Shown here: positions 1 to 12,709 of the stretch, one piece after another
How positions within the stretch are numbered: the first letter of the stretch is position 1
Layout: every line of letters begins with the position of its first letter
Assembly (NCBI GenBank): GCA_003255025.1
Contig: QANY01009128.1
Coordinates: 2,395,148-2,459,147, forward strand
Reading direction: 5' to 3'
Origin: Datisca glomerata
Lineage: Eukaryota > Streptophyta > Magnoliopsida > Cucurbitales > Datiscaceae
Length of the DNA: 64,000 bases
Program-made: the position numbers and the translations under genes
The notes under the pieces: generated by a model
The model's input: the letters and a program-made list of their open reading frames with translations, nothing else
Told to the model about the DNA's origin: nothing
The model's database searches: none

Positions 1-769
1 GCATAACACTATTAGACTGGTGAAAAAAGTTGAACTAGGCAAAAATTTTTGATAGATGTATGCAGCTGTAATTGTAAAATGACCTCTGATTTCACACTCT
101 ATTTAGAGCTTAACAATCCATTCTTTCCTTTTTGAAGAGTCAATGAAGCACGAAAAGGTTTACCTTTTACTATTCCACATTCCACTTTGAATACCCATGA
201 GTTTGATCATTAGTGCGTGGAACGAAACTGGATTTGCTTTTAGATTTAAGAATTGGGTAATCAGGATTGAAATTTTTATGTGACGACAGATACATCAATG
301 TCATATTCGATTTGATGCATGTAACTCAAATTATTCGTGTAAAGGTGTCGTCATATGCACCGATTTTAGTCACGAATAGATTATATCACCCAATAGTCTA
401 CAAAACCTATGCAATTACACGTGTGCACTGAATTTTAATATGGCAAATTAAGTTTACTTAGCAACTGAAAGTGTATCTTCATCGTCTTCTTTGGTGAGTG
501 TTATTGCTCTACATAATGCAGGCTTTTCCTTTGCATCAGCAATGAAGACCAAACAAATTCAAGACATTCCACTTCCACACCGTAAAAAGAAAAATTTATT
601 TATTATTCCTTCGTTTACAAACATTACACTTATCTGATGTAATCACCAGCACGCCAATAAAATCTCTGATCTCAATGTAAGATAAATAAAATCAAATAAA
701 TTAATTTACATATAGAAAAAATGAAAGGAAAAAACTCCAAACCCAACATGCCAATAGACAATACTAGAG
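1..769. other. Intergenic sequence 3' of the ENODL gene
   Basis: No ORF, RNA gene or repeat is recognisable. The last part presumably contains the 3' UTR of the minus-strand ENODL gene, whose stop codon is at 770. Confidence 0.5.
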
Positions 770-2108
770 TTAGAATGATAAAAGAAGAGATGAAGCAACA
801 AATGCTCCAAAGCAGCCAAGGGAACTGATGATAATTGAAGATGCCCCACTGGGTGGTGGTTCTATGACAGGAGATGGAGTCGGGTTAATCTCCACCGTGC
901 CTACAGGCGGAGATGGAGGCTCCTCCCCGGAAGGAGGTGGAGATGGGGTTGTCTGGTTGGTTCTGTCAGCCAAGACAACAACTACCAGTTTTTCATTTTT
1001 GCGACAATTATCTTTGTTCCCACTAATGAAGTAGGTAGGCCCTGATTTCTCAAATTTAAAGACAGAGTGGCCATCAGTGAATTTCGTAATAGAAGAATCA
1101 GTGTGGCAATTGTTATAGTCATCTTGGATTACTTGAAGTACTGAGTCTTGATCAGCAGCATAATTGAACACTGCATGAATATAATAAAATTATCAAATTT
1201 GACTAAATTATAATGGGCATATTGCTCCACATTAATTTACTTTTGTAATCTAATTAAATTGGCGTGAAAATAAACATTTGGTAAAAGATCAAGCTATTTA
1301 GGTAGAATCAGAAGTGTCCCATGGTTCAAAAACGTAGGACATGAGGATGTTCGTCGACATATCCGTCATCTCCCCCTCTTAATATTCATCAAAGCAGAAA
1401 AATATTTTCCTCTTTTTGCAATAAACAACTATTAATATTGTTCATAATAAAATAATGATATTTGAATTATATTTTATGTGGAATCATTTTATAATACTGA
1501 GTATCATACAAAATGACAGAGAGTGGGGAGGAGAAAATTACTCACTCTCTTTCCGTCTCCTCAAGGTATGTTAGTGCTACAACACATTTACATTTATTGT
1601 TGTACAAACTAGTTTGCAGTTTATCAACTATTGATATAACATACTAATTTTTTTTTTCTTTTTTTGTTGAAGTTATAAAATTCTAATGAGAAATGTTACT
1701 CAAACAAGTCACGATCTCTTAAATATAATGTGAGTTTAATCAACAGTGTTAACCATCTGATATACAGATTCTGAATCACATTAATTTACGAAACTTTTAA
1801 AATCTCTACAAACATTGATATTCCTATAAATTCATTATCTCAAAGCGCGCACACAGCTATTTCTTATTCTTTTTTTTTTCATAGAACAAAAGAAGAAACT
1901 TACAGAGGGAGTCTCCAATTTGGAACCTGTGTGACTCTGCCCATTGATTAAAGCTTTGAGCATTAGGATCTGGAACACCCCAACCCTTTGGTCCACCTAC
2001 TTGAAACTCAGTTGCTCCAATCCTCTCCACTAAAACCAACATACAAAACAACCCAATTGCATGAAATGCTTTTTTCTGATGTTTTAGTCTTAATATAGTG
2101 TTAGCCAT
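770..2108 (-). CDS. Early nodulin-like protein (phytocyanin family), two exons
   Basis: Exon 1 is 1904-2108 and exon 2 is 770-1170. The donor (GTAAGT, from 1903) and acceptor (CAG, at 1171) join in frame within a Leu codon (..GDSL/LFNY..), giving about 201 residues. Residues 1-32 form a signal peptide with a hydrophobic core. The plastocyanin-like domain follows (FQVGG..GW..P..FN.WA...RFQIGD), then YNNC..SSITKFTDG..VFKFEKSGP.YFISG..DNC, with the two disulphide Cys typical of the family. The usual copper His is Asn (FNY) and no Met/Gln ligand is evident, so this is an ENODL that probably does not bind copper. A Pro/Ser-rich linker and a hydrophobic C-terminal tail predict GPI anchoring at the cell surface. 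The start is the ATG that leads directly into the signal peptide; an upstream in-frame ATG would add nine residues. Its position beside a COBRA-like gene recalls the ENODL9-COBL10 pair in Arabidopsis (memory-based). Confidence 0.9.
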
Positions 2109-2132
2109 TGAAAAATAACAGATGGGTATCAA

Positions 2133-2774
2133 AGAAAAAAGAAAATTTATGATCTGAATTATCTTTTTATTATCTCAGGCTTTCAGTGGGACAAAAGGGG
2201 TGAGAAAAATGGGAGAAATGGAAGGGTATTTGTAGGCTAAGTTGCATAGAACTTTTACAATCTGTTGCAGTGGAGCTTTTTACAACTTTTTTTCCCCTTA
2301 GGATTTCTTAAACTCCAATGCAAAGCATATATGCAGCTTTCGTGTAATAACAGTTAACTGGAAGCCTTTTGGTCTAATGTAACTTGTTTTGTTAGATTAT
2401 ACTTTGCTTTTGAGCTTGTTCAAGAATATTCATGCCTTCTTCTCTTGGTGAAGCAGTCATTTTGCAGGTTGTGCTATAATCAGCTTGATCAAGTAGGGTG
2501 ATGGTTTGATAAACCTCTTTTCTTCGGTAAATGATCTCTCTTTGTTGTCTGCCAAAGAACCCATATACTCAATTTTTGCATCAAAACCCAATATAACCGA
2601 AGGATATTGCATCAGCCAAGAACTAAGATGGTTTGGAACAGAAAAAAAATGGTATTTTGATAATATCATCAGCAGTATAAACCATGTCACTCTTAATAAT
2701 AAAACGTTGCGAAGAAATAATGAAAACCCCGAATCAGCCACGATACGGCAGAAAAAAATTCTCGGGCACAATGT
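2133..2774. other. Spacer between the ENODL and COBL genes
   Basis: This should hold the ENODL promoter. Two ORFs of about 100 codons overlap on opposite strands (2457-2771 minus, 2506-2796 plus). Neither matches a family I know, and neither has a convincing start context or partner exon. Confidence 0.4.
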
Positions 2775-2984
2775 GAATCCATTGTCATTTGGGTAAAATA
2801 ACTGCTAGAAATTAGAATCTGATACAAGTCGTCATAATGTGATGGAATCCATTGTCATTTGTGTCAATTAACTGCTCGAAATCATAATCTGATGCAAGTT
2901 TTTATTATGTGATGTGAATCCATTGTCATTTGTGTAAATTAACTGCTAGAAATTAGAATCTGATACAAGTTTTCATAATGTGAC
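2775..2984. repeat. Tandem repeat, about 70 bp x 3
   Basis: GAATCCATTGTCATTTG recurs at 2775, 2845 and 2916 (spacing 70 and 71 bp). Each copy is followed by a similar stretch beginning AACTGCT and by ATCTGATRCAAGT. The copies differ at only a few positions. Confidence 0.85.
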
Positions 2985-3164
2985 TTTTCCAATTGTCACT
3001 CCTCAGCCTTGGAAATCATTCTCCTTTATCCCCAACTGCCATGATTTGAACAAAATCATACTCGTAAACTGTTTGTGCTTCCTATTTTTTTCAAATCTGT
3101 CATGGGAAGCTGTTGCAAGTTTCCTACTTTGTCGAACGGAATTATACATGAGAACCGAAAATCT

Positions 3165-4690
3165 TCATGATAAAAAACATAACCGATCCGAAACAAGCAC
3201 GAACACAATGATTACCGCAACTACGACCAGGACAAAACTAATCCTCCAATGCCTTTGTCCTGAGTTAGACAAGGGTAATCTGTAGGAAATGCACACACTT
3301 CCCCATTGAAATATACACTTGTAGGGAATCCAACACCTCCCCNNCCCCCCCCCCCCCCCCCCCACCCCTCTGGCGCTCATGTCGATATCTTTCACGTCTT
3401 TCTTTGTAAATGAATTCACAGATTGCTGCTTTCCCGGTACTCTAGGATCAGTTTTTGTATTCGTTCCGTTCATCTTGCCCATTAGGTAATTCAAGCCCGG
3501 CAAGCCTGGGAGCATTATGGCGTTTTCAAACTGTGGCAGCTTGGTTCCATTGAAGGGCTAATCTCATTCAAAACCTTTTGCAGGCTCTTTCATTTGAATA
3601 GCCGTAAACCAATCCTCAAACGGGAAGTCTCCCCAGTTGAAGAGCGTGATTCTTGCAGTCCATCCGTTTTTGTAATCAGAGTTTATGTGCCAGTTGATAC
3701 TAACACCACAATTGTCCAGACACAGAAGTTTTTTCGGAACAGGATAGCCTTTGATCTTAGCCCAAGCCATTGCTTTTGCCGTTTGGTTATCAAAAGGCAC
3801 AAGAAGAGCCTCTTCTGGAAGAGCATCGATGGGGCATTCAGATTGCAAGTGTTTACATCTTGTTCACATCCACAAGCGCGAGTATTGCAAGGAATGGCGA
3901 GAGTCATTATAATATGCGGCGAAAGAAACACAGCATCTCGATTGTTTTAACATTCAGACCAGTAACATAACACACGACTTGCCAACTAGCGATAGCTTGC
4001 AAACCACTTGGGTCCGGAAACTGTGTCGGTTCCACTATTATCGGAGGGCCACATTTGTAATTCGGATTAAGCACGCCGTTGATCTTCCATTTCTGAGGTG
4101 GATTAAGAGCCGTTTGATTCAAATCAGGTGGAAGCTTATGGACTTGTAGTTGGAAAATAGACCTTGCCTTGCTCTCATCCATCACTGATGGCAACAACCT
4201 TCCATTTCTGCAGCAGTATGGCAATTTCCCAGCTTGGAAATCATTAGCTCTATCAGCAGGAAGATCAGAGATGACCGGGTTTTTCTTCACAATTCATAAC
4301 CTGTGAGAAATCCAAGTCTGTGTAGTAAGGCCAGCAGGGCCGTAAATGCAATCGGAAGAGTCCTTTTTGTAAGTGTAAGCTCTTCTCATAGTTGAAATGA
4401 ACTCTCCTCTCATCCATTCTCATGTCAAGTTCCAATGATCAAGACGGCCTAACAAGTTGTTGTCGTCCATCGTAACTTGGGCAAGGTAGTTGTTTCCGTA
4501 AGCTTGGATCTCATCATATGACAGGGAAATCCCGTTGCATTCGTTTAACTCAGACGGAGGAGCGGCTGGCTCAGTATCATCACCATCATAATCTTGATCG
4601 TGACAGATCTCAATACTTGAGAATATATAGTAAGACAATGTTACGTAGATTAAAACTATGCATGCTTGAAAACATTCTCATTCTTTTTGA
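3165..4690 (-). pseudogene. COBRA-like protein (COBL10/11 type), decayed
   Basis: The pieces read in family order on the minus strand: CNGISLSY near the N terminus; NYLAQVTMDDNN.LGRLDHWNLT; the CCRNG block; PPDLNQTAL; NPNYKCGPP; QFPDPSGLQAIASWQVVC; CCVSFAAYYND; IPCNTRACGC (the CCVS-type Cys-rich region); DNCGVSINWHINSDYKNGW; LPGLPGLNYL; and a hydrophobic tail of GPI-anchor type ending at 3165. COBRA-like proteins are GPI-anchored wall proteins linked to cellulose deposition; COBL10/11 act in pollen tubes. Damage visible: Trp to TGA just after HWNLT (about 4423); frame changes near 4330, 4290, 3945, 3905 and 3840; TGA and TAG after KGFE (about 3555); a frame change in the tail. Between LSY and NYLAQV the expected region of well over 100 codons is missing. 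The signal peptide at about 4640-4690 lacks an in-frame ATG. The number of small indels could partly reflect poor sequence, but the large internal deletion could not. Confidence 0.85.
3341..3363. other. Poly-C run with two ambiguous bases
   Basis: About 21 C interrupted by NN at 3343-3344, inside the COBL pseudogene near its C-terminal linker. It looks like an unresolved base-calling or assembly problem, so reading frames on either side should be treated with care. Confidence 0.9.
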
Positions 4691-4699
4691 AAAAAAAAC

Positions 4700-5834
4700 A
4701 GTTCTTTTTTTTGTTCTATAGAAAACAGTTAGGCCAAGTAAAATATAATTAGTAAGGAATGGTTTTTAGAAAGACGTGGCGGCGGCAAGGAAGAGTGGCC
4801 GCCGCCGGAGTCATGGAAACAGGGAGGGGGAGAATGGGGAATTGAGGGAAACCCACAAAAGACCAGTGAAAATGGTTATAACGAGAAAGAGTTTGGTCAG
4901 ATCAATTGTATTCCTCTAGTTGTGAGGGTAGATTGGGGAAAGTATGTTAATATTCTATTACAACAAAGTTTGTAATTGTGAAAGAAATTAATAAAGTTTT
5001 AAATGAATGTTAATCATTTATAGATTAATATTTTTCACTCATTAAAATATTTTAAAACATCAACTTATAAATAATAGACACATCATTTCATCACTTAAAA
5101 CTTAATCCTTATTTGGTCAAACATTCTTTCCTTTTCTGACAAATAAAGTATTTAGTATTTAGAAGTAATAAAATGAAAGAAATAACATTGACCATATTAT
5201 CATTTTTTCATTAACTTCTAATTCTTTTCATTTTCCTTGTATTTTTCCTTTGTATTTTCCCAACAGAGCCATATATAGCCATATCCTTGAGAAATGAAAT
5301 TTGTTATGCTTCTGTTAATGTATGTGTAGTGTGACCGATTCATTTGATCAAAATGTTAGCACTAACCCAGTTCTGGAATCATCATTGTCATTGACCAGAA
5401 CTCTTAACCAAATGGTCATATAAAAGACCATTCTGGTCCAGAATTCAATCCTCATGAATCAAGAAATCCCCCCTTTCCCATTGTAGAAAATAAATTATCA
5501 TTGAGATTAACTTGGCATTTGTATTCTAACAGCATATACATGCACAAATCTGCTTGCTTGGGATTTCAGTCTCAGATTAGTATTTCACAGCATAGTTTTC
5601 TTCAAAATGAGAACTTTGCCACTCATTTTCCTTCAAAAACAATGAATTTTACCATTCTCGAACATCACTAGTGCTACATGTTAAACAATTTTTTGCAGTT
5701 TCAACAGCCTAACAAAATCATCGTCAGACTGTGGAAATCCAGCTCTAAACCCCATATCATGATAAACTGTGAATGAAACTATACCTACTAATTCGATTAC
5801 TCGGTAAAATTTCTCTTACTTTCACGTATATATG
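4700..5834. other. Spacer between COBL pseudogene and DDRGK1
   Basis: AT-rich, with one GC-rich patch (about 4775-4820, GGCGGCGGCAAGG and GCCGCCGCCGGAG). No gene was recognised. The right end should include the 3' UTR of DDRGK1. Confidence 0.4.
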
Positions 5835-8714
5835 CTATGTCACAGTAACCTCCTCCGGAATGCCGATTTCATCTACTAACTGAGCTTTCGGCTCAAGATC
5901 AATGAACTGGTTTGATTTACTAGCAAGGTGTGAAATGCTCACTCTCCCCTGACGCTTGATATAATCAGCAACAGCTTTCATTTCTTCCTGTGAGATGTAT
6001 ATGTATTTTCCTCTATCATCCATTACACCAGATAGTCGCCCTGAGATTAGTGATAAATGACACTATTAGTTTCCTGGTTGAGCATCAGCCTCAGAATGAC
6101 AGAAGAATATATTATTTGTGATAATAGGCAATTGTGCTTGATAAAGAGGGGAAAAATCGACCTTCTTGTTCGTTTACTTATTTCATTACTTGTAGAGAAC
6201 AAAAAATAACTGGACAGCAGCACTCTATTGGGCTAGTGCGAACAAAATTTCTTCTTTTTGCTTTTCTTTTTACTGTACGAATAAAATAGTAACCAGGTAT
6301 AACCATTTTATCAAATTATGCGTGTCAATATAAACCTGATCTATTCTCCACCCCAATATTAGTGTTTTTTTTAAATATACAATCTGTGGGGATCAAATAA
6401 AATGCTTGAAGTTGGATTCCATTTGTTCTCTGTTTCAGACCGTCCAATACACATTTTCAAGAATGTGGTCACGATTGGCGTCGAAACCAGAATGTTGGCC
6501 TAAAAGGTACCCCACTCGCTAAGCCTTAAAAGATGTATATTTGCTTTTTAATTTAGAGCAAATAAAAATGATAACATGACATAATCTAAACTTGTATTGG
6601 AATATACTACGAGTAATGAAGAAAATTTCATGTTGAAGCACCAAAATTGCCTCTGTTTGAATTATAACTAAGTCATAATTATATATATCAGCATAATTTC
6701 CAGGTGCTGACTGACAAAATCAATCATTTCCGACCATGAGAAGAAGACAGCATAGGTGAAAGAATGCATTAAGAGTGCAGTTAAAAAAAGAACATACCAA
6801 TACTTTCCAAGGAGGTGATCCGATTGATACATTCCTGCATTGGCACATTTGTATTTGAAATTAAAAAAATATCATATTACACTTGATATCTATTGATTCG
6901 CTAAAAGTGAGACACTGACAACTTCTGACTCTAGAAACTATTACTTGCTGTTTAAGAAGTAACATCTAAAGAGACTACCTGAGTCCGTAATTTAAATTCC
7001 GCAGCAAGATCTTCCAAGGGAACACATTTTTGGTTCTGCAAGACAGTTTGAAAGAGATTAAAACTCAGTAACACCCTCTGATCCAAGCATGAGAAGATTC
7101 ACTCATTAAAGGCTCTAATTCTCACGTGTCAGCTATAACTCCAAAAAATCTCTTATCTGTGAGAAGACTGGATTTTACCTTTATGTACTCCACGAAATCA
7201 GAAAGCAGGTCCTGATTTCCATCTTGCACTTCAGCTTCAGTGGTACCTTCAGCATCAATTGAGAATTCCCCTTTCCACTTCTCAAACTCTAATGCAGCAG
7301 CTTCCTCCTCCTTGGCCTTCCTAGCCTTGGCTTCTTCTTCCTATGAAAATCATGGGCATAATAATGTTTATGGTTACTCCAAAATATAGGCTCATGGGCA
7401 CTAAACAAGCACACAAATAATGAATCCTAAAATTCTAAACAAATTTATCAACTAACCAGCTGATGCTCCTGTTCCTCTCGCTCCTCATCTTTCCTCCTCC
7501 GCATTTCTGCATAGCGGTCCTGTTTGGTTACCCTTGACTCTCGAGCAGCTTGATCAGCCTTCATAAAATATCTAAAATTAAATATAGCTACTAAAGAGAG
7601 GAAACATGGGGGAAGTAGAGGAAAGAAGATGCAATTATCTCCATTGATGCGAAACTCACATCTATGCCTTGAGGACTGGATAACGTAAAATAGTTTTCCA
7701 GCACTATTAAGGAAATATACATTACTACAGAAAGATGATAAAATAGAGGGGAGAAAGAGTGAAGACTAATGTTCAGAAAACACAATGTCGATTTTTGGCT
7801 CAAAGAAGCTTGCCACATTTACAAACGTAGTATGCATGAAGGAGTTAGGTCACTTAAAATGAACAAAGCAGTCATACCTGTCTTTGTGCCTCCCGCTCTT
7901 GTCGCTTCTTTTCTTTCTTGTTTTGTGATCTAGCTTCATTCTCCAAAGCAGTTTCATCATCAGTATCATCGATATTTTCTGTGTTTAGAATTACAAATAA
8001 TTACCGCTACAGAAGCTTTCTGAATCAAGCAGATCACTCAATGAAACACGTATAACCAATGCCTATAATTATTGGAAGGTGTGGCTAGATTTGCTCGCTT
8101 AGTTTAACAATTACATTATTCTGTTCATACTCCAAGTCCAGAATATATCAACTATTTTACCAGGTAATGTATAAAAAGGATACTCATTATATGCTTCAAA
8201 GTTTGAAGACACAAAATGCTAATATTAAACCCAAGTAAAGTAACTACCTAACTTACCTCAAAATTGAAAGAAAAGATGTGGCAAGACAAAAATTGTAGTA
8301 AGGTAAGGGGTGGGAAATAACAAAAGCAAATCAAAACAGAATTTTCAGACCTTCCACCGCAGCCGGTGCGGCTGACGAAGAACTAGCTCCTGCAGCTGGT
8401 CTCCGACGCATACGACGAGCACCAGTGGCACGGACCACCGTTTCCCTCTGGGGAACCTAAGATACAATCACGTACGAAAAATAATACAATAACAAGAAAA
8501 ATCCAATATTTCTGCCATAAAAGAGCTTAATTGGCCAGAAAACCCATTCATCCTCCACAGGGGAAGAAAAACAAAACTTCATTAACCGTCAAAAGCGAAC
8601 CTGATGCTCTTCTTTATGCTCAGAATGAGAATCTAGACGGCGTTTCCAAAAATAAAGTGGAATCAATGCAACAACAAGAAACATCGAGATGATTGCAACA
8701 AATAGTTCCTCCAT
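5835..8714 (-). CDS. DDRGK1: DDRGK domain-containing protein 1 (UFBP1), eight exons
   Basis: Exons on the minus strand: 8601-8714, 8351-8456, 7878-7978, 7457-7558, 7179-7340, 6979-7035, 6798-6834, 5835-6040. All introns are GT-AG and the phases join cleanly into 885 nt, 294 residues, close to the Arabidopsis protein as I recall it. Residues 4-23 are a transmembrane segment ([20 protein letters not shown]) that anchors the protein in the ER. A basic region and a long charged coiled coil (about 85-165) follow, then a winged-helix/PCI-like domain with the name motif MDDRGKY (DDRGK at 234-238). In the family, DDRGK1 binds the UFM1 ligase UFL1 at the ER and is both substrate and adaptor in UFMylation, ribosome quality control and ER-phagy. 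Nothing is broken. Its 5' flank ends about 300 bp upstream, where MULE-A1 begins. Confidence 0.96.
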
Positions 8715-9009
8715 CTTTAATCAACCTAGCAAAGACAGATTACGGTGAGACTACATGCAGAGAACACATCAGCATCTATTTTTTACAACCAATTTCTTTA
8801 ACAGAAAATTCCCAGAAACGGTTTTCTCCCTGACCAAACAGTGTACTTCAAATAAACATGCCTGGTAAAAGTCAATTGCACTGAAGAAGATCTTGAAGAA
8901 ATTCAGAGGGAGAAATGCTTGTCGAAGCAAATTCGTGCAACTAAAAGCACGATGAAGAGCAGGGTTCCAACGACGCGTCCGAAGCTCTCCAAATTCCAAA
9001 TCCGACTAT

Positions 9010-10735
9010 TTTTGAGTTTTTTTTTCTAAACTAGGACACCTAAACGAACTATTTTGTAAAATTAAACATATTTCTTAATTTTTGTTGGTCATGACTCCTC
9101 ATCTACACTCATTTCAATTTTTTCCTTATTGACATTCTTATACAGTGACCCATAAATTTTAAAATCCGAGTATCTTTTAGTTTTTTTTGTTAAACTGGAT
9201 GAACCATTTTGTAAAATTAAACATATTTCTTAATTTTTGCTAATCATGTCCCCTGGCCCACATCATTTTACTTTTTTTTATTGACATTCTTATACACTGA
9301 CCCACACTCTCTCTTCATCTTCATCTCTTTCTCATTTTTCAGAAACTCATTTTCTCATAAACCCATCTTAATTTTTTATTTCTTCATACTTCATTTGATT
9401 ATCATTTTACGGCTTTCACATTTTTAAAAAATTAAGGTTGAGAGCTAAAATTATAATTTTATTTTTGGAATTTAGGTTGAAATTTGATGAATTTTGCCCA
9501 GATTTGAGAGAGAGAATGAATTTTGTTAATTTTTGTAAGTTTTGTTAATTTTTGTCAACGGATGGCTACATTGGCGTCATGTAACCATCATGTAGACTAC
9601 ACAATAGGTAAACTGGCGTTGTGTAGCCATCGTGCAGGATTTTGTTAATTTTTGTCAATGGATGACTATACTAGCGTCGTGTAGCCATCGTGTAGGCCAC
9701 ACGAATGATACACTAACGTCGTGTAGACTATACGATGGGTATACTAGCATCGTGTAGACTACATGATGTAGTGGAAGTCTCGAAAAAACCCTAACAATAT
9801 GAAAAAACCCAAAATTGTGAACAAAATAACTTTCACGCCTCCGAGATTACTTAAAACAGTGTTTTTAGGCTCCAAATTGGGCTGTAACAAGTAAATCCTG
9901 TCGAACATGTAAATCTCTAAATAATCTTTGGTTTGATATCTTAGGGGCCATGTGGTTCAACCCGAATCAAAAGTTACGTCTTTCAGAAGTTGGTAGCCAA
10001 TGTAGCCATCCGTTGATAAAATTTAACAAAATCTTACACGATGGCTACAACGACGCTAGTGTAGCAATCATGCAGTCTTCAAAATCGCCTAGTAAGTGAA
10101 AACTCAGGTCTTCAAAATCGACTAGTCAGTGAAAAATAAAATCAAACCTATAACCAAACTCAAAACAATATCGAACTACACAAAAACCATATCTGAAACA
10201 GTTTGGTATCGAATACTAAATTGTTCCACCTGATACAAAACTCATAACAATATCGAAATACATAAGTTATATCTGAAACATCTGGATATTTTTACAGAGA
10301 CCCATGACAGAAACTCACACTCGTCGTCTTCTTCAGACATTTTTACAGAGACCCATGGTGGAAACCCACAGAGCCTTCTTCGGGCATTCTTCTTCTGGCT
10401 GAAACTCACCGTTTAAAATCGACTGATCAATGAAATCCAGATCTAAAACACAGAGAAGGGGAAGCTGAAGAGTGTGGCTTTAGCAAATAACCTACCTCTG
10501 TTTCCATGGAGGAAATTAGAGGTTGAAGGGAAGAGAGAAGAGGGCACGAGAGAGATGAAAAGAGAGTGTGGGGTGTGGGCCAGGGCGTGAAGGGCAATAT
10601 TATCACATATTTTTGTGAGTGGAGTGTGAGCCATGTGTTAAGGTCAGTAAAAATTAGGAAATAAGTCTAATTTTGTAAAATGGTTTGTTTAGGTGTCTAG
10701 TTTAACAAAAATTCTAGTGTTTTTTTAACTTGGTA
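9010..10735. mobile_element. MULE-A1, non-autonomous Mutator-like element
   Basis: The left end (about 9010-9110) matches the reverse complement of 10640-10735; shared blocks include GACACCTAAAC and ATTTTGTAAAATTA, followed by TTTCYTAATTTTT. The left repeat is partly duplicated at about 9180-9290. Inverted similarity continues inward: the segment at 9544-9575 (TCAACGGATGGCTACATTGG) is complementary to 9990-10020, so the element is a large imperfect foldback. Its core has several CGTGTAG palindromes (9590-9770, 10020-10080). It has no coding capacity. I could not settle a 9-bp target duplication. It lies directly upstream of DDRGK1. Confidence 0.75.
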
Positions 10736-10739
10736 AAGT

Positions 10740-11800
10740 ATAAAACAGTGTGAGAAAAGTTTTTTTTTTTCAAATTAGCTAAATAGTCATGAGTACAATT
10801 GTCAATAAACTTTTTATCTCTTTTCTCAAATCTTAATTTCATTCATAATTAATATTTTTCATAAGGAAAAGTTTAATTTTTTTGTATATTATCCACATTT
10901 TTATTTATTTAATTTTCAAATTGGCTAAACAGTGATGAATGTCAATGGTAAATGAACCCTTTCATCACTTCTTTTGTGAAATCTTAAAATTTTCATTTAT
11001 ATAATACTTTCTAAAAAATATTAAAAACTTTTTTTATTATTCACTTTTTTCATAGCAAAAATACTTAAAAAAAACTCATTTTTTATATTTTATGTGGATC
11101 ATCAATATTTGATGGTCACTAGAAGGAAATGAATTCAATAAACAAGTTACACGAGTGTAGTGTTTGAGCCTAATAGCCTCCAATGTCTAAAGTATATATG
11201 TGAATGTAACTATATATTCCTTTTGGGATCGAGGTGGATTTACGTCTCAAATGGTTGGAGGGGTATTTATACTTATAAGGGAGGATGGCGCTGGTTTATT
11301 TTGTTTTGTTTTGATTGATTTAAAGAGGGGTGGCATTAAATACTATTATTCCCTGACCTAACACAAAAGCAGTGACATAACCTGATGTGCGGTGATTAGA
11401 ACATAAAGGTTGATTGGAACATAAAGGTTGAGTGATCTAGTAGATGATTGTCACATGAAACATTATCTTTGGTGGCAGTGATGAGACTATCGTTGTGTAG
11501 CCAATCCGGCCTAGTGTATCAAAGCTGGAGTTCCCATGCTCTGGAACAACGAACCTCATGGACACGAACAGAGTCATTGAGGTGGATGGTCACTTATGGA
11601 CCTGAGATTAATGGCAGATCAAAGGTCTTGACTTGTTGTACTATCGCAACAAGACGAGCTCTGTTTCTCTTCGAATGGTCACTTAACACGTAAACTCATC
11701 CAAAGGCTATCAAGAAACACGTTCAACAAAACATATATTTTAAAATTTTGAGCTAAAAACATTTGAGCCTTTTTTACCCTTAGCCAACCATTAGAATAAA
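10740..11800. other. AT-rich spacer, no gene recognised
   Basis: One 81-codon plus-strand ORF (11448-11693) has no family I recognise and lies in otherwise non-coding sequence. I see nothing else. Confidence 0.4.
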
Positions 11801-11804
11801 AAAC

Positions 11805-11930
11805 AAGATGAGTTGGCGAAGTCGGTTAACCCTCCAGACCCATAACTCAGAGATTGTGGATTCGAGTCATATCTTTCATTCCCCTTATAATCTGTGATGA
11901 AATTTTGATAAAAAAACATTAGAATTAAAC
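11805..11930 (+). mobile_element. SINE-like, tRNA-derived sequence
   Basis: GTTGGCGAAGTCGGTTAA resembles a pol III A box. About 35 bp further, GTGGATTCGAGTC matches a B box (GWTCRANNC). The rest cannot fold as a tRNA, and the segment runs on to an A-rich end (GATAAAAAAACATTAG). This is the layout of a plant SINE head. Confidence 0.5.
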
Positions 11931-12204
11931 AAAACTTGACTGTTTGGTTCTCTCATGTCAAACAATTCGGTCTTGTTCGACTAGAGGGTAAACCAATATA
12001 CTCATGCAGTTGTAGAACTAATTATATCTAAATTAAATGACGTTAGATCAGATCTAGATGGCTTAAATAATGCCAAACTTAAATGAAAAAAAAATTCTTA
12101 TTTTTAATTTATATAGTTAGATTCCATATGAACTGCCATATATATGATCGAACAGTGGTCCAAACGTCTCAGTTGTTTATGAAAATGGGTACGAATTTTG
12201 AAAA

Positions 12205-12300
12205 TGTTGACTAAAATTGTTTTGATATAAGTGGACGTGATTGACCGTCTCTCTCTGACTTTCTTAAATTACTTGGAAGCTTTCTTCTTGGGTTTTTTTT
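12205..12300 (+). promoter_or_regulatory. NLR promoter/leader remnant of psi1
   Basis: TTGACT (W-box core) at about 12207, then AAGTGGACGTGATTGACCG and CTTTCTTAAATTACTTGGA. These match, in order and spacing, the sequence upstream of NLR-2 (28641-28720: TTGACT, AAGTGGACGTGACTCACG, TCTTAATTTCTTTGGAG). Homology stops where MULE-A2 begins. It is the stranded 5' end of the gene whose 3' half is at 16355. Confidence 0.75.
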
Positions 12301-12709
12301 GTTGCAAAAATCGAACCCCTACACTAACTATTTTTCAGGAATCAAACCTTACACTAATTTTTGCTTACTCTGACCCTGGCTCACTTTTCCTTCAATTTTC
12401 CCCATTTCCCTTTTTACAAGCTCTCCAATCAAATGTCACGGTCTACTCATTTAACACTCAAAACCTTCATACCCACCTCATTTCTTCTTCTTCATTTTTT
12501 ATTTTTTCCACTTCTTCTTCTTCTTCTTCTTCCTTGTTCCTGCAACATCAAATGATTGTTAGTTCTTCTCTCTAGAACATGTATAAGTTTTTGTTTTCTT
12601 CTTTCTGGAAAACTTGAATTTTCATGGGTTTTTCATGTTATGAGTTTTCTAGATATATTTATTTATTTTTTTCTATCTGGATCGTGAAGTTCATTTATCG
12701 TATATGATC

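Noticed and set aside
2457..2796. Two overlapping 100-codon ORFs on opposite strands
   Set aside because: No recognised family, no splice or start support, and mutual overlap suggests chance open frames.
3341..3363. Poly-C/poly-G run as a quadruplex or regulatory element
   Set aside because: Contains NN and lies within a damaged gene; more likely an unresolved sequence problem.
11448..11693. 81-codon plus-strand ORF
   Set aside because: Unrecognised sequence in a non-coding neighbourhood; nothing beyond ORF length supports it.
11805..11880. A functional tRNA gene
   Set aside because: A- and B-box-like words are present, but no cloverleaf or acceptor stem can be formed.
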